From positions 62,001 to 126,000 of the forward strand of contig OENT01000357.1 in NCBI GenBank assembly GCA_900239685.1: a stretch of 64,000 nt of DNA. The letters are read 5' to 3'. This DNA comes from Rotaria macrura (taxonomy: Eukaryota; Rotifera; Eurotatoria; Philodinida; Philodinidae). The notes under the pieces were generated by a model that was given only the letters and a program-made list of their open reading frames with translations, had not been told where the DNA came from and did no database searches. Of the stretch, positions 25,001 to 36,617 are shown piece after piece (positions within the stretch are counted from its first letter, which is position 1; each line of letters starts with the position of its first letter). Made by a program: the position numbers and the translations under genes.

Positions 25001-25526
25001 ATACAGATGTTATACTATACAGTGTAGCTGTTTGATTAGATACATTCTGTTCTATATAATTGTTGGCAACATTAGTTTTTATCGAATTCTAAACAAAAAC
25101 AATAAATAAAAAATCAAAATTTCATTTATGGAAACTTACTGATCGATCTTGACTTGGCAATCTAGTTCGTTGTGTAGTTGTTACATGAGCTCTGATTGTT
25201 CGTTCAGGCGATGTTTGAGTAGCATAACGATTTGGTGGGCGCGTTGAATCAACATATTTAGAATTTATATTCATGCTGCCCGATTCAATAGCTCTTGTCA
25301 TTGATGCAACATTCCTGTTAGTATTTGCTGGTATTAGACGCGGTCGTTGAGTGTAAGTATTCGAAGAAACAGTTGATGAAAACGGCACCGCGGAGATTAT
25401 CACTGGATAGTTTTGCTGTCTTTGTACTCTTCTGCTGTCCAGGACAGTTCGACCACCACGATCTCTTCGGTGCTCATCTCTAATGCCAACTATATCCATG
25501 TAGCACCTTGATCTTGAACAATTCAC
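22048..25526 (-). CDS. Ubiquitin-specific protease, USP2/USP21-like
   Basis: A cysteine deubiquitinase that removes ubiquitin from substrates. The N-terminal exon (25140-25526) is Ser/Thr/Arg-rich and probably disordered; its start is uncertain, either at 25526 or at a later Met, and an upstream exon is possible. The Cys box [18 protein letters not shown] is split by an intron directly before the catalytic Cys (about 24.83-24.90 kb). Then follow [20 protein letters not shown] and [19 protein letters not shown] (to about 24.34 kb). After a 1.4 kb intron come [14 protein letters not shown] and [16 protein letters not shown] second CxxC (CTKCKKKR) completes the zinc ribbon, followed by [13 protein letters not shown]. 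The His box is [12 protein letters not shown] with WHEFNDATV, and the end is [11 protein letters not shown]. The catalytic Cys, His and Asn/Asp are all present. Confidence 0.92.
23303..23667. mobile_element. hAT-like MITE, 365 bp, with 8 bp target duplication
   Basis: An inverted-repeat element inside the large protease intron. The arms 23303-23425 and 23545-23667 are each 123 bp and pair with only scattered mismatches around a 119 bp core. The ends read TAGGGATGCACCAA on the left and, in reverse complement, CAGGGATACACCAA on the right. C/TAGGG ends are typical of hAT elements. The octamer ATCGTGAA flanks both sides (23295-23302 and 23668-23675), matching the hAT 8 bp target-site duplication. 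No transposase is encoded, so it is non-autonomous. Arm similarity and the intact duplication suggest a fairly young insertion. Confidence 0.85.
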
Positions 25527-27425
25527 AAATCAAAAAATGGAAAAAAACAACAATAAATAATTTCTAATAATACGCATGAACATCTGACAATCAATACGGG
25601 TCGCTTATTTATTTGTAATTCTTCGTTTTCTTTTCCTTTTCCTAATGTTTCATGAGCCTGATTTGATAGTTTAATTCACCAATACTGAAGCTAGCCTTGT
25701 TAATATTCGCTGCTTTAATAGTGACACCTACAAACTCATCATGAATATATATAGTAACAGGAACCTAAGAAAGGTTAGGAACCCAGCATTTTCAAGCTAA
25801 ATAAAAGAAGAATAGAAAGTTTATAGAGAACGACTTTAATTTCAGTTAGACTAAAATAATCTACCGGATTGATATTTTTCACTCGAAACCATTTTCTGAC
25901 CTTTCCATGGATCTTTTAGAATTCCTTTTTAAATTGCAAAACGAATTATGCAACATTTTAGCGATCTTTTTGAAAATGATCAATGGAGAAAAGGCATTTT
26001 TTGAAAAACTTTACCAATATCTTTTAATCTCTAAACTAAATGTAATAATATTTCTGATCTCGTTATCACTTATGAAAGTACGTTTAATCTTTATATGTCA
26101 ATAGGCAACTACAAGAATTTTCATTCGCTCTACTTAATTATAATTTCAAGTGAGATTTACAACTCAATTAAACAGAATAAAAACGAATAGTGTTATAAAA
26201 ATCTAACGATAGTATATTTTTAAGAATATTGAAATCACTGAATGAATGCATGGATAGAGTCTTCATTAAATGCCCACTGCTCATATCGTTCGAACTTCGA
26301 ACTTCCACCAGGTCTTAAACCGACCGTCAATCGCAATTCTTCAGTTTATTTTTTTTAATCGAACTGAATAGAATTTATCTCGTACTACAGAATCAGTAGA
26401 TTCTAGCCGAAGTTGTGGTTCATTCAGCTAGCAAGCGTTCCAAAGCTGTTGGTAGCAGTCAAACAAACTAGGCTTGTTCAATTAAGAGTTCAGTTTTCAT
26501 TAATGTTTACGTGATTTGTACTTCATCATTTTTCAAAGACAAATCAAATCTCTTGATATGCAACAAGAAAAAGAAACATTACATTTTTACTTGTGATTCC
26601 TATCAAATGGCATAAAATACACAAGTTCTCATATATAAATATGGATTTCTTTTTTTTTCTTGTTGCTCGATTTTTCTCTAATTCTGAAATATGAGAATGA
26701 CCGATCACTAGTTGATGAACTAAGCGTGTCAGCAAAAGATTTAACATCAGTTATTGTACTTATATCAATAGATACTTTTCTAGGAATATTCAACTCTACA
26801 ATTAATTTTACTTGCATCCCCATAAAGCACCTATAAGTACAATTAGGAATAAATGCATTGGTTCACTTTTTGTATTGTGTTTCTGTTCCTGATAATTGAA
26901 TGTATGTTCATTTATTCATTAATGCCACTAGATGTATATGAATTGCATTTGGCAAAGAATAAAATTATATATTGTTTGTGTTTAAGTTGTACTTCATAGA
27001 TGCATTTAATACCAGAATTGTTTTCAGAATCGTCAGCACATTGTTTGCTTGTGGCTATCGTTCCATGTTGGTCATGTAAGTTCGGGAAGCAATGGTGAGG
27101 GTAAACGCTACAATCGGTAACCGATACAGTCGGTACCCGTTCTAAGCAGTAACCGTTTCACAGGTTACCTTTATAAGCCGGTATTAGACGGTAAAAACTA
27201 AGGATGCACCGACTTTTATGGAATTAGATATCACCGTTTCAAACCAGTTCTAACCCGCGCACACAGATACTAGCCTTTATTTGTCTAATCCAGTCGGTTT
27301 AAACCAAAAAAGTCGTTCAAGGGCGGTAGGACGGTTACTGGTAGAATTGGGAACCGATGATTCCCCGTCACCGTTGCGTCTGTAGTGTAAGTAACACTGA
27401 TCATGTTCGTGCTGTTACCAATACA

Positions 27426-27692
27426 TATATATATACCCAGTGAAAAATATTCACTGATTTCAATCGGATTTTTCTGCACCATAATCAAAATTAAAATCGA
27501 TTGATAATTTTGATTATCCTTGATCATGAGGTAACCATTATTTAATATTGTAACTTATNATAAGTTACAATATTAAATAATGGTTACCTCATGATCAAGG
27601 ATAATCAAAATTATCAATCGATTTTAATTTTGATTATGGTACAGAAAAATCCAATTGAAATCAGTGAATATTTTTCACTGAGTATATATATA
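27426..27692. repeat. Large near-perfect palindrome with an N at its centre
   Basis: Arms of about 133 bp (27426-27559 and 27561-27692) are reverse complements of each other apart from a few substitutions, for example a Cys/Tyr-like change near 27471 against 27648 and a change in the ATTTTTC-CACTG outer part. The single unresolved base at 27560 sits exactly at the axis. The same 37-codon frame start therefore appears on both strands. It could be a fold-back element or an assembly join of two inverted copies. Confidence 0.75.
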
Positions 27693-27777
27693 TATCAATA
27701 TGTTCTTGCTTCAATCGATGGTTCTTTTCTTCTTAGAAGAAAAAGTGGAAATGATACATGCGCAAATCTTATACACT

Positions 27778-28591
27778 AACTAGTGAAGTTGCTGTTAGAG
27801 AAGTATTTGAATCAGATATAGATCTTCATCGTGCTGTGGTCATTCGTTTACTTGCTGATATGATATCAGTAATAAGTTGTTATTTTCCTTCAGCAAGATG
27901 GTAACGCATACGTATTCATAATAAATTCCGTATTCATTCATTAAATGGAATTTATGGATTAATACTTAGTATAGCACGAGTTTATTTTGCTTTGATTAGT
28001 TACCGTTCAGGTTATTTGAATCATTGAACAGATATATGTGTTGTTGGTGGAAAATCTCTTAGTAATAATATGACGAATACAACTATTTGCGTAAACGAGA
28101 AAAGTTTCGATGATAAGGAAAATTCACATTTACTCGATAAGACTGTCGAATAAAACAATAATTCTAATTCGATGACAGCTCACCGAACTGCCTTATAAAA
28201 GACAAATCAAATTTTTCATGAAGATTGATTGATGCCTTTGTGTGTGTTGTGACATTCAACTAAAAGTTTCTTTTTATTTAGATCATTCTGATACCTTTAC
28301 TACTGAACCATCGATTTTATTACTATAGTTATTGTGGATCTTTTTGACTTGTTCTTCGATTTCAATATTTTTCAATTCGTAAAACTTTCAAGACTACTCT
28401 CTATTGTTTTAAAAGTATCGTCCATGAACGATTTAACTTCAAGTTCGGTAACAGTAGTGGGTATTGATTCATATAAATATGCGTCTGATGAAGTCACTAT
28501 TCTATCAGATAACGTACAATTTGAAAAACTATCAGATCAAAATGAAAACAATGATCCAGATGATGATAGCTATGATGAACATAAGAACTAG
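27778..28591 (+). pseudogene. Possible decayed or partial coding sequence, family unknown
   Basis: Protein-like stretches occur on the plus strand but do not make an intact frame. One is ESDIDLHRAVVIRLLADM with ISVISCYFPSAR (27778-27900). Another is FRIHSLNGIYGLILSIARVY with FALISYRSGYLNH, ending in a stop near 28026. A third is acidic and Ser-rich and ends DPDDDSYDEHKN at 28591. A 65 bp intron from 27900 could alternatively skip part of the middle piece. The family is not recognised; this rests only on composition and frame length. Confidence 0.25.
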
Positions 28592-31500
28592 GGGTGGTAC
28601 TTTTCCTTTCCTTTCTAGGGAAAGTTAAATTTTCCCTTTGAGTTTTTTAAAGTATTTTCTGAATTTAGCAGCATCAGTTGCATTATTTTCTTCTATAAAG
28701 TATGAAAAACGATAAAGAAAGTATTCGAATTTGCTTTCTTCTAAAGTAAACTTGAATGTTAAAAAGCGTTCCTTTCTCAAAGAAAAGTGAAAGTGCTACC
28801 CATAGTAGTAACGAATATGATGAAAAACTCACACCAGATTCAGCGCTGTCTAAAAGTATTTCAATAGAAAATCAAATACTAAAAGCAACAGTTTGTGTAC
28901 ACCGATTTGTTCTTACGTAATAGTGTTTTGTTTTTGATACAGCTGTTTTTCGATTATTTCGGATAGTAGAAGAGCTAGGAAGTTTGTTCTAATGCGATTT
29001 ATCACAGCTCACTTTCCTCTACTCGTACTACAAATATGACTCTTTGTTGTTGACGCATCGAACTTCTAGAGAACTTTCCTGTTAGTGTAACGCTATTACA
29101 TAAAAAGCTCCACCAGTTCGAATGCACTTGCTTCAATTTTGATTTTCTGTGAAAATTAACCTTCAATTAAAAAGAACTTTGAGTCATCCTTGAAGAGCAC
29201 CAAAAGAACTTTCGAACAGTGCACAGCAGTTCTCTTCACGACCATCAGTCATGTAAAAAGTCAAAAGAACTATTGTAACACTGTTACCATTTTGTTTTTG
29301 TGAATTAATATCATGTTTTTTATTGAGTCTAGATTTTTCTTAACGGTTGTTTTCGATTTTCCCACAGATTCTTCTCTGACTCTAAGCACTAAAGATCAAG
29401 TTGATAGGTAGAAAAACCACTTCGAACGCTGCAAAGTGTATTTCTGAGTTTAGTCTAGAAAAATACGCACGTTAAAACATTCTCAAAATCTTCAGTAGCT
29501 TTTACTTCACACTTAGTATATCATGTAAAACTCATAGAGATTTGAATAATTCCAAAAGGATAAATATTCTCAGACGTTTTTTCCAAGCTTGCTGTGATTT
29601 TATTTCAGCTTTAGCCTAGAGCATGGTATATATCACAATATGAAATGACTATATTTCGATTCGAGATCATAATCACAAGCATATGTTTTTTTCTTACTAA
29701 GGTATCCTGCAAACTTTACATCAAACAAAATGTTTATTGTTTGAGATATTTAAATCTTGGAAAACCTGAAAAAGCGAACATTTGACATATATATTGGTTA
29801 TTTTAAGAATTATGAAATTTCAGGAAAGAAAAAACGTTTTCAGCTGAAATATTCAAAAAATTTTAATCACCAAAATATACCTACTTCGAGGCATAATCTC
29901 AACTCGACAATAGAATTATTCAATTTTTTTCTTCGTATCATGATGTAGGTTGTGATTGCAGTAGAGAATATCAATTTAAACAAAAGATATATGGGTAACT
30001 GTCTTCCAATGAATTTTATATTTGAATATAGTCCACGTCATGCTCAGTCGAAAATCAAGAGCCACTAGGTCATTCAAACAGCTCACTCAATATGTAAAAG
30101 TAAAATAAGTTATACTTAGAAACATAGGAAAATAAACGAAATTCAGGAGTTTTTAGTGAGATTTTTCACTAGACCAGTAAACAAGAGGTTGAAATCAAAT
30201 TTCGATTCTATCTGATACTTGTAATATTAACTTTATCACTCCATTATATACAATGAAGATAATACTAACAATCAAGTTTTCGCAACAGGGTTACGTTATA
30301 TCTATCTCAGGCTATAATATTTTTCGACAAAATAAGTCATGAATCCGATGCATCGTAAAAATTTAGCACTAATGTACTACTTTTTTTACTGGTATTTCGT
30401 AACGTTATTATAGTAAAATTGATCAAGTTTTATTACGAGAAGATCTCGATTTTCCGAAGACGGTCAAAGTTTATCATCTTGCTAAAAGAAAGACCATAGT
30501 TGATGGTTGAAAAAAACATTTGCAAGTGGAGGTTAATAACTAGACATCAACATGCACGGATAGTTTCAAAGTAACACAGATAAAAATGTCACGAACAACA
30601 CGGCATTTTAATACTTTTAGTATGTATATGAAAAGATTCAAACTATTAGCGCTTCGAATGACAAAACATTTTTCTCCTTTCCTTTCAAGAGTCGTCGGCA
30701 ATCTACAATAAAAGTTCATTACAAATTTTGTGGTAGATACTGAAAATGTCTGAATGAGCCAGTGACATCGACAAACCGGAGTACTCTATTAGCATGAATT
30801 TACACGTTGCATTGTGCGTCATAGTTCTTTAATTGACTTACTGTTGAGATAGTCACCGTCTTCTAAGTGAAAAATCAAGTTTCTTACAAAACAATTCTAT
30901 GATCTATTGAAGTGGATTATTAAGATGAACCATCAGAAGCAGAGTGATTTATTTTCAAACTATGAGTTTCGCTGGTAATGGTATTCATATGTGAAAAATT
31001 GAATAAAAATATACTGACCTAGTTCTATTCTCATACACAATAATAAGATTAGTCGAAGACTTCTAGACATTCATTTGAACTATCAGCAAATAGAATATAT
31101 TCAACTGAAAGAAAATTTACTAGCGACAATAAATGAAAAGCAATCTTGATCTCATTAAACTGGGCAACAGAAGCATAAGAAAGAATTCCAGTTGAGAACA
31201 AAAACAATCTACGTACTAGATCTAATTACATCGATAATGATTCTGATACTAACTGCGAAGAAGATCATATTAAATAACGTACGAATCGAAACATACGTCA
31301 ACAAAGTTTTCCAAAGAAAATTTTCTATAAAAATATTTCTTAAGATCGAACTTTGGTGTGATGGAAAGTTGACTGTGAAAGACACATGTATGATTTCGTT
31401 CAAGTAGAACTAACGATAAAATTGAAAAGACAGAAGAGTTGTATAGAGTATGATGATCGTGCGTATAAAAACAAATTCATGATCTATCAAAAAATAAAAT

Positions 31501-32330
31501 ATCTCATCAAATAAATTAATTTCCCTAATGTTCGCATCCCACTAATCACTCAAAAACTATCATTTCCATTCAACAAATTTTCCAAAATGATAAACAAACT
31601 ACTTAGTGTTATGCAAATCACCAGAATCGAAATTTTAGTGGTAACTATGTGTGATCATCATCGTTTCTAATGTCCGTTCAGTTATCAAGCAATCTAGCCA
31701 TCATAATAATGGTGATAGCAAGAGAAATATAGTCACATAAATAGGAAATTACAGTTATCTTAGCCATGGAAAATTCTTTTGATAGTTCTTCAATTTCCAA
31801 TGGAAACTTGTATGAACCGTAAAAAGTTTCAACCATAGAATGCGTTCAACTGTTTTGTTTTTCGAGTCAGCCTGAATCGGATTCGAAAAATCGACAGAAG
31901 TCATAGAATATGAAAATCTAGTAAAAAACCTTTCTCATATTTCGTACTAAGTGCCTTACGTCGATTAGAATATTTTACTGGTCAAATCAAAGTACTAGCC
32001 AATTGAACTCGAACATTTCAAACAAAAACGGACCTTACTGCTCAACGTTTCACAACAAATTTTTTAACTTGAATTTTATGTGAACAAAAATGATTATATC
32101 AATATTGCTTGTGTAGCTACCTCATGTATGCAGGAATGTTTTAGAATTCGGTGACATTACTTGCAGAATTTCGTCTTGTGAAAAATGAGAAACAAAGAAT
32201 AAAGTTAATATTTATTTTTATTCTTGTCGATCGTCCAATCTTTTTTTCTCTATGCCAAAAAACAATTCAATACAGAAAACAATTCAACTATGATGATATG
32301 CTCGGCTTTTTTGGTCTTGTATTGATTGCT

Positions 32331-32922
32331 TTAGAAATATGTATGAGGACGACGTGTTGTAAAGCGTGGATGATGTAAGCGTTTTGTTGCTTTATTAACC
32401 ATTGGAAATCTAAAGAAACATGAATCATTTTGAGAACAACATTTTCTTCTTCGAAAAAATTTCTACATACTTAATTTTCGAATCATGAAACTGTGTGACA
32501 TGTGGTCTTCGACATTCTTTAGCAGGTAAACGTTTTATTTTCATAATTTGAATAGTTGATGGTCTAGCACGATGTTTGGCACCCATATCTCGATAACATT
32601 GTGTCACAGCTAATGCACGTGTTAAATCTCGATATTCACGGTACATATTATGTGTACCCGAACGTGAATCATATCGAAGCCAAATACCAAAATTTTTAAC
32701 AGTCAATGGTTTACGTTCATTGACCATTTTACATTCAACGATTTCACCAGCACTCTTCTTTACACGTTTAAGTTGACGTAAGAAAAACCAAAATCGTGAT
32801 TTAGCTTGAACTTCGTCAGGTGCATAAATATGCATTTCATAAAGTGGTGGCGTTTTCAATGTTGATGATGGAAGTTTACGACCGATTATACGATACTCAC
32901 GAAGATTACCTTTTGCTTTCAT
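32331..32922 (-). CDS. RPL18A: 60S ribosomal protein eL20 (L18a)
   Basis: Two exons, 32471-32922 and 32331-32409, split by a 61 bp intron inside the second Lys codon of DSKIKF. The product is 176 residues, the same length as the human protein. Diagnostic motifs are [84 protein letters not shown] and the C-terminus [11 protein letters not shown]. It belongs to the large cytosolic ribosomal subunit. A candidate 5' UTR intron (32944-33129; donor TTAG|gtattt, acceptor tttttag) leaves a 21-base leader before the ATG; this part is inferred. Confidence 0.97.
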
Positions 32923-34660
32923 GATGGATTTTTGTTTTAGAAACTAAAAAATAATCTAAATAATACATTTTGAACAAATATATGAAATTAACAAGCATAT
33001 GAAAACGCGACGAAAAAGAATACAAATAGAGAAAAAAACTTCTTCAACGGTAAAATATGGAGTGGTATTTGATTGGTTCGAACACTTTGAAGTTCAGTTG
33101 AGAGGATCAAGAGATGGAGGAGTAAATACCTAACGATCAAGATGGCATTATGTTACAATCGACTGAAAAAACAACAATATAAGGTTATTTAAAAAAGAAT
33201 GAATTGTTTTCTAATAATACATGGAATAAAAATGATTATTCTGCAAGAAAGTTCGAAATCGTATTTGCTTGCTTCTTTCTTTTCCTTTGTCATACATTCC
33301 AATTCAATTCATTAGTAATCAATCGCACTGTTCCATTGCCCTAAATAATCGGTTTAAGACCCTACACGCACATGCATGCATTACATCCGTATTTCGGCAA
33401 AGACGAGAATGAAGACAATCATCTCTTTCATCGTTGTCGTTGTGTCGTTAACAAAAGCGCTCGCTCGCAATTCCACTATATACAAAGAGAGAGGGAGAGG
33501 AGGAGACAAGTAGTCAAGGAAAAGAATAAATTATTAGGAAAAGTTCGGAAATCATATGAATTCATGGATAGTCTGACTCCTTTCTCTCATTGTGCAATCC
33601 TCAACGTAGCACTCATCGTTCAATTATATTTTTTTCAACTTGAAGCATTCAGATTTATGTCAGGATTCTTCAAACTACGTAGTTAATGTAATGAATTTAT
33701 TCAAGAATCTAACTAATGGCTTTTATGAATAATAGCTTCATGTCGATATAAATCTGAAAAAAGTACTAAATAGCGACATTCAACTTATGTTAATGTCATA
33801 TTCTTTCTTATCTATCGCTTGATATGAGGTTGATGATATTCTGCAGAGGTGAAAAGTAAGAAAATTCTACGACTGATATTGAAACCCATTAATATCTTCA
33901 TTAGATAGGGATAATCTCCGGTAACTTATGTCGAGAAACAATAACTCAATGAATAATTCTCATCTCGACGAATAATTCTTCTCTATCATCTTTGGTCACC
34001 AACGAAATAAATTTTAAAAAGTATTGACATTTGTTCTTTGTGTGATTGTAACTAACCGTTAGAATTAGAAATTGTAAATCCACCGGCTTTCATTCTGAAC
34101 ATCTTAAAACAAATACAAGCAGAACACAAAACAAGTATAGCATTAACGTACATTGAAGGTACACTTAAATGTTTGATGGTAATAATCAACACTAACGGAG
34201 TTGAATATGATTTCATTTTCTGGAAAATGATTTTAGAGACTTAATTAGTCAGGAGTGTTCTTCTCTGAAAGATATCCGATTTTTATCTTCTTGACATCTT
34301 TTCTAGAGCAGGTTAACATCATTCGATGTGTAATCAAGTCGAAATTGAAAATTATGTCATTCAGAAAAAAACACAGGTCGCCAGACCCTACTTGACGTAG
34401 ATTAGAGCATATTTTATCAACAATATATACTAGCGAAGTCCAGTGCATACTGTGCGGCCGATTTTCCTGTAAAGTTTCACATCTGTGCTTTAACCTTGAT
34501 CCAATAATAGACAATCTGATGGTTCGAATTGTATATAGATAGATTATAATCTTGTAGTCTTAGCCCCTTAGAGCCTTATACCTATCTAACCTATCCGAGA
34601 GCCTTCGAAAAAATTCTCGATCATCCATGGCGCATGGTCACTGAAAGTTCTATAATGCGC

Positions 34661-34931
34661 TAGAAAATTCCAGTAAGTGCCAAATCATTATCAGAGATTA
34701 CAGAACTTTCTAGAAGACTTTAAAACATTCTGGAAAAGTCTTCATACTTCCAGAACTTTCTAGGAACATAGCATCTGGTTTCACCTTTAACTTTTTACGT
34801 GTAACTTTGATCTTTAACCTATCCATGTGGTCCTCGGTAAAAGTTTGAGAGAAATCTAGAAAATTCCAGAAAAATCTAGAAATCTATAGTTAGCGACGCA
34901 TAAATCTGGTGAGCTCTAGGAAATTCTAGAA
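34661..34931. promoter_or_regulatory. Cluster of heat-shock-element-like motifs
   Basis: Alternating GAA/TTC triplets with two-base spacing, the binding pattern of heat-shock factor, occur several times. GAACTTTCTAGAA is at 34703-34715. TTCCAGAACTTTC is at 34748-34760, followed by an imperfect unit. GAAAATTCCAGAA is at 34859-34871, with two further near-units to 34881. An imperfect copy with GGA in place of the first GAA is at 34919-34931. Looser copies lie at 34661-34673 and 34728-34743. The site is about 0.4-1.2 kb before the first candidate start exon of the Kv beta gene. It could instead be a degenerate TTCTAGAA repeat with no role in stress. Confidence 0.35.
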
Positions 34932-34997
34932 TCCTTAACCTTTACACTTTCACCGTTAGCCTTTGATCCGACACAGAGAAACATACAGATACTGGAC

Positions 34998-35000
<3 letters not shown>

Positions 35001-35033
<33 letters not shown>
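35001..35033. repeat. (AT)n microsatellite next to an unresolved base
   Basis: Fifteen AT units (35001-35030) run into a single N at 35034, which probably marks uncertain repeat length in the assembly. Confidence 0.9.
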
Positions 35034-35285
35034 NTTATTGGGTGTGGTGTTTCTCCACATTCACTTTCTCTTTCTCATTTTTCTATTAGTTTGCAGAGAG
35101 TACACATTTCATATTTTCTTTCGGTATTCACAGTCGTCTAGTCGTTTCCTTAAGCTGATTTGTATTGTTTTCCAAGAAAATGTTTTTGTTGGCTAGATGT
35201 AGCTCGTATTAGCGTGTACAATGAATACCAATCAACAAGCGCCGTATTATTATTATTATCATGTTGATTGCTTCTGATTATAACA

Positions 35286-35323
35286 ATGACAGAGACAACC
35301 AAATCAGTACCGATGGTCTTCAA
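35286..35323 (+). other. Candidate third alternative first exon of the Kv beta gene
   Basis: ATG at 35286 opens a 38-base frame (MTETTKSVPMVF plus two bases) that ends in phase 2 at a good donor (CAA|gtaagt). The phase fits the common second exon at 37192, which would give MVFKNLGRNGL. The exon is very short, so chance is a real alternative. Confidence 0.22.
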
Positions 35324-35931
35324 GTAAGTTTGATAAGAAAAATAATATGTATTTATATACAAAGGTCCATCGCTTTTCTTTTCCATTGTGTTCATTCTTC
35401 TATGCTTTTCGTAAAAATCATTTAATGCTTTTAGTCTTTATCTTTTATTAAGTTCATTCTTTCTATAAAAATCCTTTTTTTCTCTTCTTTGTTTTTTCTT
35501 TTGTGTTGAGAATTTTTTCTGGGGTTTTATATCTTTCAGTGGATCAACGACAATTACACACACTTCTATCAGAAGAGCGTGATCTAATGGTGTGTGTCTG
35601 CCTATGTAAAAGCAAGAGCGAACGAGAGAAGTATGCAGTATAAAGCATGAGTAAATTGATAATAAATTCAGTAGTTACAGACAGGCAACAAGGACGAGAA
35701 TGTCGTGAACAGAACCGGAAATAAACGTTGAACTAATAGAAACAGAATAGAGCGAGAGAAAATAAACGAAGTTGTTCCATTAAATGAACGTCATTTTGGT
35801 GTAGTCGCATCATCTATCTTCGGATTTTAATCTAGAATTTCTTTTTATCCAGATAAGATAAGAATCACATAATATTATTCTTCGGTAAAGGGTAAGGGGA
35901 CAAGAAAAGAAACTAGCAGAACTATTCAAAC

Positions 35932-36092
35932 ATGAGTCATAGTCCATTCCGAAAAGTAAATAATACTACGTATTCGAATACATCATCGATTAATGGAATG
36001 TATTCTCGAAAATATGAATACGAAATACATCGATTATGCCAAGAGCAAATACGTAAACAACAACGAAAATGTTCTCATATGGTTTCATGCAG
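35932..36092 (+). other. Alternative first exon of the Kv beta gene
   Basis: ATG at 35932 opens 53 codons plus two bases, ending TGC AG|gtattt. The phase (2) and the final AG match the end of the main first exon at 37111, so both splice in frame to the exon at 37192 and rebuild an Arg before [10 protein letters not shown]. The peptide is basic, with three Cys, and includes SINGMYSRKYEYEIHR, faintly like the N-terminus of vertebrate Kv beta 2 (GMIYSTRYG). Alternative N-termini that tune channel inactivation are known for vertebrate Kv beta genes. Confidence 0.55.
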
Positions 36093-36617
36093 GTATTTAG
36101 AAAGTTCGTTTTTTTTTTCTAACAAATAGCAGATATATTTATCTATTAATATTAGTAAACAAAAATAGGAATACCGTCAAACGATAAAGACCATGTGTAT
36201 TTTGTTTATAAATAAAAAAAAAATCTTCTTGCAGTCATTATCATCATTATAGTAGTCGTATGTTTTAAGCATAGAGATGGGGCAACAGAAAGAGAGAGAG
36301 AGGAAAGCTGTTGTTGCAGCTGATATAAACAGAATGAGTTGGTTGGTCGATTCTAGCTTATCGCCTTTCGTTACCGCTACAACCGATGGCTCGACTTACT
36401 CGCAGAAAACAATTAGAGATGGGGCGGTAGCAATACCGCGACACTAGTTTTCCTTCTCTGACGTACGAAGTATGCATATCGTCGTCCTAGCTTGGCGCGC
36501 TCGCTTTTTTTTCCATTAGCAGAACAGCAAGTAACGGAATAAAGATCCTAGCATCGTCGTTTACCTTGTCGTATTCTGTATGACGGCGGTGTACAAAAGG
36601 AACTAAGATACAAGGCT

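Larger units (their letters stand above)
25527..32330. other. Gene-poor, repeat-bearing region
   Basis: About 6.8 kb without an intact recognisable gene. It contains a palindrome (27426-27692), a hAT-like end (27199-27210) and a possible decayed gene (27778-28591). A short exon-like minus-strand frame at about 26690-26823 matches nothing I know. From 28.6 to 32.3 kb I see only short frames and no exon chain. Confidence 0.45.
33130..35285. other. Non-coding stretch upstream of eL20 and the Kv beta gene
   Basis: A candidate non-coding first exon of the ribosomal gene lies near 33130-33165 on the minus strand. The rest shows no exon chain. A 104-codon plus-strand frame at 33372-33686 is low-complexity and unlike any family I know. 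From 34.56 to 34.95 kb there is a cluster of GAA/TTC motifs, followed by an (AT) run. Confidence 0.4.

Noticed and set aside
33070..33090. ggttcgaac resembling a tRNA T-loop
   Set aside because: No matching acceptor stem, D-arm or anticodon arm around it.
33372..33686. 104-codon plus-strand frame with an Arg/Glu-rich run
   Set aside because: The run comes from a GAGAGAGG purine tract; the rest matches no family, and the frame lies just upstream of the ribosomal protein gene, where a promoter is expected.
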